Shown piece by piece: positions 1 through 6,471 of a DNA stretch of 6,874 nt. The position numbers and the translations under genes are program-made. The DNA is from JAGOSP01 sp964428075 (GTDB lineage: Bacteria; Patescibacteriota; Minisyncoccia; Moranbacterales; UBA1568), in assembly GCA_964428075.1 (NCBI GenBank), contig CAYRWQ010000030.1:1-6874 (forward strand), read 5' to 3'. Position 1 is the first letter of the stretch. Every line of letters starts with the position of its first letter. The notes beneath the pieces are model-generated. The model was not told the DNA's origin and searched no databases. It was given only the letters and a program-made list of their open reading frames with translations.

Positions 1-2118
1 CTAGAGTGTATCTATGGTGAACAGATCGGATTGGATAACCTGATAGCGTTTCTTTTTCATTTTTTTAGCTTCTTGGTAGGGAATTTCACGTCCAGTTTTT
101 TTGTCGAGGTATATAGTTTTCTTTGCGATTGGAGCGAGAGCGAGACCTGGTGGTTGGATAGGGAAAGGACTGATTGAGTTTGATGGCGTGTAGGCGGCAA
201 AGGTGGTATCAGGTGTATTGAAACCCGCAGTATCAATGAATGATCGCCAAATAGGCGCGGCGACAAAAATACCATCTGAACCGGCTAGCATTGGGGAATG
301 ATCGTTGTTTCCAACCCAGACAGCGACAGCGATGGCAGGTGTATATCCGACCGTCCAGGCATCGTTGAAGTTTTGCGAGGTTCCGGTCTTGGCAGCGACA
401 GCACTTCCCGACGGGAAAGCGAGAGGACTGCTCGGTCCAAAGATCGGTGTTCGGGCAGCGTTGTCTGAGAGTATGGAATTAATTTTACGTGCTACTTCCG
501 CATCCAGGACACGTTTTCCTTCTGATGTGGAGGTTTCAAGGATACTTTTTCCTTGGGAGTCGACAATAGAACGGATAATGAGCATATCGTGCGCAATGCC
601 CTCTTGACCGAAGACACCGAATGCGCGTGCCATGTCGAGTGGACGTACTTCAGCTCCTCCGAGCGTTAAGGAGAGTCCGTAGCGTTTTGGTTCGGTAAGA
701 GTCGTGATGCCGAGTTGGGTAGCGGTTTCGATAGTGGCGTCGATGCCGGCGAGAGCGAGGGTTTCCACTGCCGGGACATTGAGTGACATAGCAAGAGCCT
801 GGCGCATAGTAAGGAGCCCGTGGAACTTACCATCGTAATTCCGAGGAATATAACTTGTTCCTGAGCCATCGGGTCCAAAGTTGATGAGCACATCATAAAT
901 CTTAGTTTCAGGTTCATAACCCTTATTGAAAGCGGTAGCGTAGGTAAATGGTTTGAAAGCCGATCCTGGCTGGCGCGCGCGAAGAGTCACATTGACGTTT
1001 CCGTCGATGCTGGAATCGAAGTAATCTTTTGAGCCGACCATGGCGAGAACTTCTCCGTTTTTTGGGTGGGTGGCGACGAGAGCGGCGTTTGTGGCTTTGC
1101 GACCAGCATTGCGTTTTACGCCGTCAATGATAGCTCGCTCCGCCTTTTCTTGGAGTTTCAAGTCAAGAGAAGTGATGATGCGCAGTCCGCCGGTACGCAG
1201 CGCATCTTCTGTATAGGTTTTTTTGAGTTCGTCTATGACGAAAAAGACGAAGTGGGGCGCCCGTATCGGTTCTTGTCTTGGCCGTATCTTGTTTGTCAGG
1301 TCGACTGCATCAGCGAATTTGAAATCGTCCGTCGTGATGAATCCTACATCGTGCATAGCGATGAGGATATGTTTTTTGCGGAGTAATAGCTCATTTTTTC
1401 TTGAACTATACGGTGAGTAGGCCGAGGGGGCTGATGGGAGCGCGGCGAGGAGCGCGGCTTCTTCAAGGGTCAGATGAGCGGCTGATTTGCCGAAATAGGT
1501 CGTAGAAGCCGTTTCAATACCGTAGGCATTCGCTCCGTATGGGACGGTGTTGAGATAGAGATCGAGAATCTCATCTTTATTGAGTATTTGTTCAATTTTA
1601 AGGGCAAGGATAATTTCTGTTATTTTTCTGGAGAAGGTACGTTCTCGTGTGAGGTAGAGGGCGCGAGCCACTTGTTGAGTAATGGTCGATCCGCCTTGAC
1701 GGATACTGCCAGAACGAATGTTCTTCACGAGGGCTCGGAACAGAGATGAGATGTCTACGCCTGGGTGTGTGAAGAAATTTTTGTCTTCAGCAGCGATGGT
1801 TGCTTGCCGGACGATATCAGGGATGGCATCGTGTCCGATGACGACGCGGTTCTCTTCACCATACAGGCGGTAAAGTTCTGTAGTACCGGTTCGGTCGTAT
1901 ATGATGGACGTTTGATGCCTGGGGAGTTCGCGGATATGTTCAAGTGATGGAAGGCCGGAAAAGAAAATCGCGCCACCACCAAGTAGGGTTCCCAGTATGA
2001 GCATGGAAAATAGCCAACTTGATTCTTTGAGTAATCGGAAGAGAAAGGTTGAGAATAAGGGAAATCGGGCAGTCATAAATAATATGGAGGTATCAGGAAA
2101 AGAGACTTTGTCAGACAC
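1..2118 (-). CDS. Class A penicillin-binding protein (bifunctional glycosyltransferase/transpeptidase, PBP1A-like)
   Basis: Polymerises lipid II into glycan strands and cross-links the stem peptides at the outer face of the cytoplasmic membrane. The 705 residues are in the usual class A PBP range. A short cytoplasmic tail is followed by one membrane segment at about residues 34-54. The GT51 glycosyltransferase domain (about 75-250) has the catalytic Glu111 in EDKNFFTHPG, GGSTITQQ at 142-149, RKITEIILALKIE at 164-176 and LYLNTVPYGANAYGIE at 187-202. The transpeptidase domain has SAFK at 386-389 (nucleophile Ser386), SLN at 445-447 and KTGTS at 577-581. All catalytic motifs are intact, so it should be active. 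The C-terminus is a Pro-rich linker and a Lys-rich tail without an added domain. The stop is TAG at bases 1-3. The start is GTG at 2116-2118; an ATG 14 codons in (2074-2076) is the alternative, and neither has an SD. It is divergent from the Nudix gene. Confidence 0.97.
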   Translation of the reverse strand: MSDKVSFPDTSILFMTARFPLFSTFLFRLLKESSWLFSMLILGTLLGGGAIFFSGLPSLEHIRELPRHQTSIIYDRTGTTELYRLYGEENRVVIGHDAIPDIVRQATIAAEDKNFFTHPGVDISSLFRALVKNIRSGSIRQGGSTITQQVARALYLTRERTFSRKITEIILALKIEQILNKDEILDLYLNTVPYGANAYGIETASTTYFGKSAAHLTLEEAALLAALPSAPSAYSPYSSRKNELLLRKKHILIAMHDVGFITTDDFKFADAVDLTNKIRPRQEPIRAPHFVFFVIDELKKTYTEDALRTGGLRIITSLDLKLQEKAERAIIDGVKRNAGRKATNAALVATHPKNGEVLAMVGSKDYFDSSIDGNVNVTLRARQPGSAFKPFTYATAFNKGYEPETKIYDVLINFGPDGSGTSYIPRNYDGKFHGLLTMRQALAMSLNVPAVETLALAGIDATIETATQLGITTLTEPKRYGLSLTLGGAEVRPLDMARAFGVFGQEGIAHDMLIIRSIVDSQGKSILETSTSEGKRVLDAEVARKINSILSDNAARTPIFGPSSPLAFPSGSAVAAKTGTSQNFNDAWTVGYTPAIAVAVWVGNNDHSPMLAGSDGIFVAAPIWRSFIDTAGFNTPDTTFAAYTPSNSISPFPIQPPGLALAPIAKKTIYLDKKTGREIPYQEAKKMKKKRYQVIQSDLFTIDTL

Positions 2119-2126
2119 GACTTTTC

Positions 2127-2155
2127 AGTGTACCCTAATAAAGTGAAAGAGTGAA
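2127..2155 (-). promoter_or_regulatory. Putative sigma70-type promoter of the PBP gene
   Basis: Read on the minus strand, TTCACT (2150-2155) and TACACT (2127-2132) are separated by exactly 17 bases. Each hexamer matches the -35 or -10 consensus at four of six positions. The expected transcription start is near base 2120, only one or two bases before the GTG at 2118, so a transcript from here would be leaderless or nearly so. If the ATG at 2076 is used instead, the leader would be about 45 bases. The match is moderate and could be chance. Confidence 0.35.
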
Positions 2156-2242
2156 GTTTGTTTGCAAAGGTGAGTTCTGGCGGCGTGTGGATGGTATTTG
2201 TGAGTCACGTTTTCCACGTTCGGGTTATTGAAGACAAAATTT

Positions 2243-2776
2243 ATGAAGCTTCCTGTTATTAAACCTTTGTATCTATTTTTGCGTTGGTGTGGTGCGCCGG
2301 TGATCTGGGAAAAATCAGTCGGGGCTGTGCTGTTTCATGAAACTTCAGCCGGCCGGGAATACTTGTTGTTGCGGTATCCGAGTGGACACTATGAGTTTCC
2401 GCGCGGACATATCGAGGTAGGAGAAACGGAGGAGACCACCTTGCGTCGCGAAGTGGAGGAAGAGACAGGGGTAACACAGATGGATATCTATCCGTTTCGG
2501 ACGGAAAATCGGTTTTTTTATGTGGCTCGTGGGAGCGAAGCGTCGCGTCGGAAGCGTGAGGGACGGGGTACCTGGGTCTTCAAGCGCGCTTTCTTTTATC
2601 CCGCAAAAACAGATGAAAGAGAAATACAGCTTTCCTATGAGCATCGGGAATGGATGTGGCTCCCATATGAACAGGCGTTGGAGAAGGTGACGTTCGCGAA
2701 TGCCCGCCGGGTATTGGAAAGGAGTGAGCGGTATCTTCGAAAACAGCCGTTGTCTGGACGCGAGACGAGCAGGTGA
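2243..2776 (+). CDS. Nudix hydrolase, diadenosine tetraphosphate (Ap4A) hydrolase-like
   Basis: Predicted Mg-dependent pyrophosphohydrolase. A perfect Nudix box (G-x5-E-x7-REVEEETGV) spans residues 55-77 of the 177-residue form, with metal-binding Glu70, Glu73 and Glu74. The lead-in EFPRGHIEVGE resembles the FPKGHxExGE version typical of asymmetric Ap4A hydrolases. The later segment SYEH...W.WLPYEQAL (131-145) resembles the SxEHxxxxWxxxEEA segment of that group, so Ap4A or a related dinucleotide is the best substrate guess; an mRNA-cap or NTP substrate is not excluded. Before the domain lies a hydrophobic and basic stretch (residues 3-22) with no clear signal peptide. A basic loop, RGSEASRRKREGRG (96-109), interrupts the strand region after the box. 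The start is uncertain: ATG at 2243 is preferred, and an in-frame TTG at 2228 would add five residues; neither has a strong SD. The stop is TGA at 2774. Confidence 0.93.
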   Translation: MKLPVIKPLYLFLRWCGAPVIWEKSVGAVLFHETSAGREYLLLRYPSGHYEFPRGHIEVGETEETTLRREVEEETGVTQMDIYPFRTENRFFYVARGSEASRRKREGRGTWVFKRAFFYPAKTDEREIQLSYEHREWMWLPYEQALEKVTFANARRVLERSERYLRKQPLSGRETSR

Positions 2777-2828
2777 ATGCATCTTGAAACAGGTAATGTG
2801 TGTAATGCATATTTGTATGTCCTATTAT

Positions 2829-3035
2829 ATGCCTGACCCAAATCGTTCTTTTGAACAAAATATTTTCTTTGAAGTGAAGCGACGTGCCAATGAACAGGCG
2901 GTGACAGATTTGAATGAGTATTTAGATTTGGTACAGGAAGTCATCGTGGAAAAGGTAGCCGACGGAGTCCTCACCGAGCATGATAACCTTGCCCAGCTCC
3001 GCGCTGATCTGGAACATCGCTTTTCAGAAATCTAG
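2829..3035 (+). CDS. Small acidic helical protein, unknown function
   Basis: I do not recognise this 68-residue protein. It reads MPDPNRSFEQ and then a run rich in Glu, Asp, Leu and Val, ending DLEHRFSEI before TAG at 3033. Residues about 8-43 and 51-66 look like two amphipathic helices joined by a turn (ADGVLTEHDN). There are no Cys residues, no membrane segment and no signal peptide. The composition is protein-like and the frame stays open well upstream, which gives alternative in-frame ATGs at 2796, 2805 and 2817. These would add MCVMHICMSYY-type residues that look less natural, so I chose the last ATG. No SD is visible at any of them. It starts 52 bases after the Nudix stop on the same strand and may be cotranscribed. 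It could be a small regulator or a partner protein, but the sequence does not say which. Confidence 0.6.
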   Translation: MPDPNRSFEQNIFFEVKRRANEQAVTDLNEYLDLVQEVIVEKVADGVLTEHDNLAQLRADLEHRFSEI

Positions 3036-3392
3036 TTATCGAGCAGTGTCGGACGAGGAGGAATATGGTGAGTACCGAGGCTTGATTGACTCGCACAGCC
3101 TTCAGGATATTGAGGATCATATGGGTATGCGTGACACGGGATATTGATTTTCCATACTGGGTGTTGTACAATAATCCTTTCCCAAGAACAGGCTGTACAG
3201 CAGGCTGAGGAGTGAGGATCTGGTCGGTTTGTTGGTTTTTCGAGAGGAAGTATTTCTTACTTTCATAGTATGATGAGAGTGGCATGACTGCTCTCTTGTA
3301 CGTTTGGTAGATCAATAGAAACACTGGGATGATGATGGATGAAGTAGAGGAGTTGGAGTGAGATATATTACTTTGTGTGCACACTACCGGTT
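3036..3392 (+). other. Gene-poor gap, possible 5' leader of the ABC-F gene
   Basis: No convincing gene is seen in this stretch. It holds a perfect SD, AGGAGG at 3056-3061, three bases before ATG GTG, opening a six-codon ORF (MVSTEA, 3065-3085). It also holds ACAGCCT (3095-3101), which is complementary to AGGCTGT (3190-3196), and the direct repeat CAGGCTG (3189-3195 and 3201-3207), of which part also forms the palindrome GCTGTACAGC (3192-3201). A minus-strand frame is open from 3384 to 2971 (137 codons) but runs 65 bases antisense into the small protein gene and has no SD. I could find no good sigma70 promoter for the ABC-F gene here. Long structured leaders with tiny ORFs are known for some antibiotic-induced ABC-F genes; applying that model here is inference. 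Confidence 0.35.
3375..3384. repeat. Perfect 10-base palindrome just before the ABC-F start
   Basis: GTGTGCACAC reads identically on both strands. It lies eight bases before the preferred ATG (3393) and includes the alternative GTG start (3375). It could be an operator half-site pair or a small hairpin near the ribosome-binding region; no protein is known to bind it, and a chance origin is possible. Confidence 0.3.
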
Positions 3393-5099
3393 ATGTTGAC
3401 TCTACGTGATATTCGCAAGCGTTTCGAAACTCGTCGTATTCTCGAAGGAGTCTCTTTTAGTATGGGAGAGGGGCAAAAAATAGCTCTGGTCGGGGAAAAT
3501 GGAGTAGGTAAGTCGACGTTGTTGAAAATTATCGCGGGAGAAGAGTCTTACGATCGCGGAGAAATGATCAAAGTGAATCGTATTTTAGTGGGATATTTAC
3601 CGCAAGAAGCGGTGTCTGAGTCGAATACAGAAACATTCATTGAGTATCTTGAGCGGATGTCAGGTGTTGGTGAGGCACAGCGTCATATGGAGGCACTGGA
3701 GAGCTCTCTTGATCAACCAGCACGATTGGCAGAGTATGAGGAGTGGCAAAAGATGTTCGAACGATTGGGCGGGTATCAGTTTCGACAGCGAGCGATTGGT
3801 ATCTTAGGGGGACTTGCGCTAGCGAATCTACCCGAAAATCGTCCATTGAATCAGCTGTCGAGCGGCGAACGACGCAAAGCTGCCCTTGCGGGTGTGTTAT
3901 TGCGTGGTGTTGACCTACTCCTCCTGGATGAACCGACGAATAACCTGGATTTACCAGCACTTATGTGGTTGGAGCGGTATCTGGTGAAAACTAAGGCGGC
4001 GTGTTTGGTCGCTTCGCATGACCGCCAGTTTCTTGATACAGTGGTCAGCCGGATTCTCGAAATTGATGCGCTTACAAGAAAGGCAATGCTTTTTACTGGC
4101 GGATGGACGGATTATGCTCAGATGAAGGCATATCGGATGCGACGCCACAGAGAGGCGTATCGGGCACAGGAGGAGGAAAAAGCGCGTGTCCTTGCATCTT
4201 CGGAGGAAAAGCGTCTGTGGGCCGATATCGGAGCTCAGCAAAAAATGCCTGATAATGATCATATGTCACAGGGATACCATCGTGATCGTTCGGAACGGAA
4301 GTTGGGTACGCAGGCAAAAACACTTGAGAATCGTGCGCGTCGTCTGAACAGCATCGATCGACCAGAACTCAAAGAACCAGTTGAGTTTTCGTTTCCAGAA
4401 ACAGGCATTGCAACTCCGGCTCTGGTAGTGACAGACATGGTTTTTGGCTATCCAGTAGGATTTCGATCTCAGCCAGTGACATTTTCAGTTTTGACGGGGA
4501 AGCGTATTGGTTTTTTTGGTTTGAATGGTGCGGGGAAATCAACATTGTTGCGGACGCTTGCTGGAGAGCTTGAACCGTTGTACGGATCCGTGTGCCGAAG
4601 TGAACAATTTTCTGTTGGCAATCTCATGCAGGAACACGAGGATATCGATGGCGAAAAGACACCGATGCAGATATACCAACGTCGTTTTGGATCAGCTGCT
4701 GATGAGAAACTGCTTATCTTGTTGCGCCAATTCCATTTTTCTCTTGATTTGATCGAAACACGGGTGAAATTCCTGAGTCCGGGTGAACGGGTTCGTCTGG
4801 CTTTGGCGCTGGTTGTCGGTTCTGGTGCAAATGCACTTTTTTTCGATGAACCAACGAATCATCTCGATCTTGAAACCATTGAAGCACTGGAGGAAGCCCT
4901 GGAACATTTTTCCGGAACATTTATTCTGGTGTCGCATGATCGCAAGTTTATTGAAAATATGCGTCTTGATACATTATTTCTCCTGGAAGATGGTCACATG
5001 AAACCATTTGAAAGTTTGGAGGTGTATCGTACTCATTTTATGCCCGGTATTCTGAGGAATCTGAAACGTCTTGATGAGCGCATCGAGAAGAAGTTTTAG
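3393..5099 (+). CDS. ABC-F family ATPase (ribosome-associated translation or ribosome-protection factor)
   Basis: A soluble tandem ABC ATPase without membrane domains, which is the defining layout of ABC-F proteins that bind the ribosomal E site. Numbered from ATG 3393 (568 residues), domain 1 has Walker A GENGVGKST (34-42), signature LSSGE (155-159), Walker B LLLLDEP (175-181, catalytic Glu180) and SHD (208-210). Domain 2 has GLNGAGKST (376-384), LSPGE (461-465), LFFDEP ending at 487 (Glu486) and SHD (514-516). Both ATP sites look intact. A charged linker (about 234-330) with the MPDNDHM segment and an Arg/Lys-rich helix joins the domains; this element reaches toward the peptidyl-transferase centre in the family. 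Whether it protects against an antibiotic or acts in housekeeping translation (EttA/Uup-like) cannot be told from the motifs. GTG at 3375 would add six residues; no SD is seen at either start. The stop is TAG at 5097. Confidence 0.96.
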   Translation: MLTLRDIRKRFETRRILEGVSFSMGEGQKIALVGENGVGKSTLLKIIAGEESYDRGEMIKVNRILVGYLPQEAVSESNTETFIEYLERMSGVGEAQRHMEALESSLDQPARLAEYEEWQKMFERLGGYQFRQRAIGILGGLALANLPENRPLNQLSSGERRKAALAGVLLRGVDLLLLDEPTNNLDLPALMWLERYLVKTKAACLVASHDRQFLDTVVSRILEIDALTRKAMLFTGGWTDYAQMKAYRMRRHREAYRAQEEEKARVLASSEEKRLWADIGAQQKMPDNDHMSQGYHRDRSERKLGTQAKTLENRARRLNSIDRPELKEPVEFSFPETGIATPALVVTDMVFGYPVGFRSQPVTFSVLTGKRIGFFGLNGAGKSTLLRTLAGELEPLYGSVCRSEQFSVGNLMQEHEDIDGEKTPMQIYQRRFGSAADEKLLILLRQFHFSLDLIETRVKFLSPGERVRLALALVVGSGANALFFDEPTNHLDLETIEALEEALEHFSGTFILVSHDRKFIENMRLDTLFLLEDGHMKPFESLEVYRTHFMPGILRNLKRLDERIEKKF

Positions 5100-5122
5100 G
5101 AATGGAGGAACGATGTTTTCAG

Positions 5123-5160
5123 AAAAAAGAGCCCTGCCATTTGAAGTGGCTGGGCTCGTT
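5123..5160. terminator. Bidirectional intrinsic terminator between convergent genes
   Basis: GAGCCC (5129-5134) pairs with GGGCTC (5152-5157), and GCCA (5136-5139) pairs with TGGC (5147-5150). A single T-T mismatch lies between the two stems and the loop has seven bases (5140-5146). On the minus strand the hairpin is followed by six T (complement of A5123-5128), an excellent terminator for the 381-residue gene, whose stop lies 8 bases upstream. On the plus strand it follows the ABC-F stop by 29 bases, but the tail GTTTGTGT is weaker. Confidence 0.88.
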
Positions 5161-5164
5161 TGTG

Positions 5165-6310
5165 TCAGTGATTTGATGAGAGGGTTTCGGATTGCATCTG
5201 CTGTGGTTGTGTGCGTTGCGCGTGTGCGAATCTGAATTGGTTGAGGTTGCGCTGAAACCTTCGAATAAGTCCTGGATACCCTTGATGAATTTGGAGTATA
5301 CTCATGAGCTGAGTAACAGCCTGACAATCTGCCTGACTGCTGATCTCGTCAGGATTCGATTTTGACTTGAGTAGTATCGAGCGTATAAAGCGCCGAATTA
5401 GAATAGAATACATGTTTTGATCGGTTTCCAGTATACGAATGACTTTCGTGACTCCTTTTGCATGCCTTATTCTATAGAGGGTTGTACCTTTGTCAATAAT
5501 GAACTGTATCTGTTGCGCAAGCACCTCATTTGAGTAGGGTAGATATGTGACTTCGAGGCACTGAACGACACATTGAGTGTATGCTTTGATGATCGGCGCT
5601 CGTGCTCGTTTGTCAGGACACTGTTGGACAAGACGCTTCCGAATACGACTGTCGAAGGCTGCCTTGTGTACATTCGGAATGTCTGTGGCTTTCAGAAAGT
5701 CGGTGTAAGCTATCCTATCGAACTCGGATGATGTAAGGGTCATACGATATTCATTGAGGAGCGCGTTGATCGTTTTCGTATCTTGATCAGGGATTATAGA
5801 GAGCAGGCAGAGAATACACTGATTGAAGAGGTGAGACGCTTCTTTATCCTCCGGAGCTATGAAACAGGCGTTGAGGAGAATGAGATCGGTTACGAATGCG
5901 AGGATATGGTTCTTCGCCAACTGGTTCCGATTCAGCCAAAATTTGATGCGTCCTTGTTCGAGATGATGTGTGCCTGCGCAATTCGGATCGGACCCAAGGA
6001 GCGCTTGATTTGGGACGAGGAGCACCGCGAGTGCTTGTATTCTGTTGACATCACCGTATTCTGTTTGATTCAGCCAAATCGAACTGAAACTCCAGTATGC
6101 CGTACATGCAGCATGTCTGGCCCATGTCTCATTGGAGTGGATACTTTCCGTGTCACTCGGGAAGTGTTGTCTCAGGAGTTCTAAGAGCCGATCGAGGTAG
6201 CTGGTGGATGCGAGTGTATCCAGGGTGATATGTGGCACGTCGCGTATCGAGTGTTCATCTGGACCGATGGTGGTATCACTCGCAGTATGCATTTGTCTCT
6301 GTGTGACCAT
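5165..6310 (-). CDS. Unrecognised 381-residue soluble protein with complete expression signals
   Basis: I do not recognise the family. The first 30 or so residues are polar and probably disordered. Residues about 35-50, 62-80, 88-106, 130-172 and 177-190 look like amphipathic or buried helices, and so do several stretches up to about 340, so the protein is probably mostly helical, perhaps of helical-repeat type (inference). The C-terminal part is basic: KSKSNPDE after IRRFIRSILLK, then LIRRFQRNLNQFRFAHAQR and a Gln-rich tail (about 305-375), which could bind nucleic acid. Nine Cys residues are scattered without a zinc-type spacing. There is no signal peptide or clear membrane helix. ATG 6308-6310 is chosen because AAGGAG lies six bases upstream. 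A near-consensus promoter and a strong terminator bracket the gene, which argues that it is real and expressed. The stop is TGA at 5165-5167. The opposite strand carries a 133-codon open frame (5783-6184) that I take as a shadow. Confidence 0.85.
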   Translation of the reverse strand: MVTQRQMHTASDTTIGPDEHSIRDVPHITLDTLASTSYLDRLLELLRQHFPSDTESIHSNETWARHAACTAYWSFSSIWLNQTEYGDVNRIQALAVLLVPNQALLGSDPNCAGTHHLEQGRIKFWLNRNQLAKNHILAFVTDLILLNACFIAPEDKEASHLFNQCILCLLSIIPDQDTKTINALLNEYRMTLTSSEFDRIAYTDFLKATDIPNVHKAAFDSRIRKRLVQQCPDKRARAPIIKAYTQCVVQCLEVTYLPYSNEVLAQQIQFIIDKGTTLYRIRHAKGVTKVIRILETDQNMYSILIRRFIRSILLKSKSNPDEISSQADCQAVTQLMSILQIHQGYPGLIRRFQRNLNQFRFAHAQRTQPQQMQSETLSSNH

Positions 6311-6316
6311 GACGTA

Positions 6317-6322
6317 CTCCTT
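6317..6322 (-). promoter_or_regulatory. Strong ribosome binding site of the 381-residue gene
   Basis: On the minus strand AAGGAG is followed by six bases (TACGTC) and then ATG at 6308-6310. It is the clearest SD before any of the larger genes in the window and decides the start. Just upstream in the leader is a run of seven C (G6329-6335 on the plus strand). Confidence 0.85.
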
Positions 6323-6378
6323 TCCATTGGGGGGGTAAGATTGGGTGTAATAAAAGAACTGTATAAACTCTCAAAAAT

Positions 6379-6471
6379 GGGTCTGGATATATCAGCACCA
6401 CATGGGACAAAATTGTACAGTATACGGTGAGGGAAGTCAAGGCGAAATCACGTTTCCTCATCGATACTTTT
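6379..6471. repeat. Copy 1 of a putative diverged direct repeat (includes the promoter)
   Basis: By eye, words in this segment recur in the same order about 407 bases downstream: GGGT (6379), ACATG (6400), TGTACAGT (6414-6421), AGTCAAGG (6435-6442), a CAC...TTTC stretch (6449-6456) and CTCAT (6457-6461). The promoter of the 381-residue gene sits inside it. The alignment is manual and gapped, so similarity beyond the two 8-base words is tentative. Confidence 0.35.
6412..6440 (-). promoter_or_regulatory. Near-consensus sigma70 promoter of the 381-residue gene
   Basis: Read on the minus strand, TTGACT (6435-6440) and TACAAT (6412-6417) are separated by exactly 17 bases. Each hexamer has five of six consensus matches. 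The start should be near 6405, giving an untranslated leader of about 95 bases before the ATG at 6310. The leader includes an A/T-rich part and a C7 run. I recognise no riboswitch or leader peptide in it. Confidence 0.75.

Noticed and set aside
1066..1420. Plus-strand open frames of 106 and 65 codons inside the PBP gene
   Set aside because: They are antisense shadows of an intact, motif-complete penicillin-binding protein.
2206..2220. Direct repeat CACGTT spaced by three bases upstream of the Nudix gene, considered as an operator
   Set aside because: Hexamers this close are common by chance, and no promoter elements were found around them to support a control role.
5783..6184. Plus-strand 133-codon open frame inside the 381-residue gene, with a protein-like composition
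   Set aside because: It starts at TTG without an SD, lies fully antisense to a longer frame with promoter, SD and terminator, and has no recognisable motif.
6427..6440. GAGGGAAGTC resembling the GAGGAAAGTC core of RNase P RNA
   Set aside because: The partner conserved segments, such as the ACAGNRA motif, and the expected paired regions are absent nearby; the match falls in the promoter region of the minus gene.
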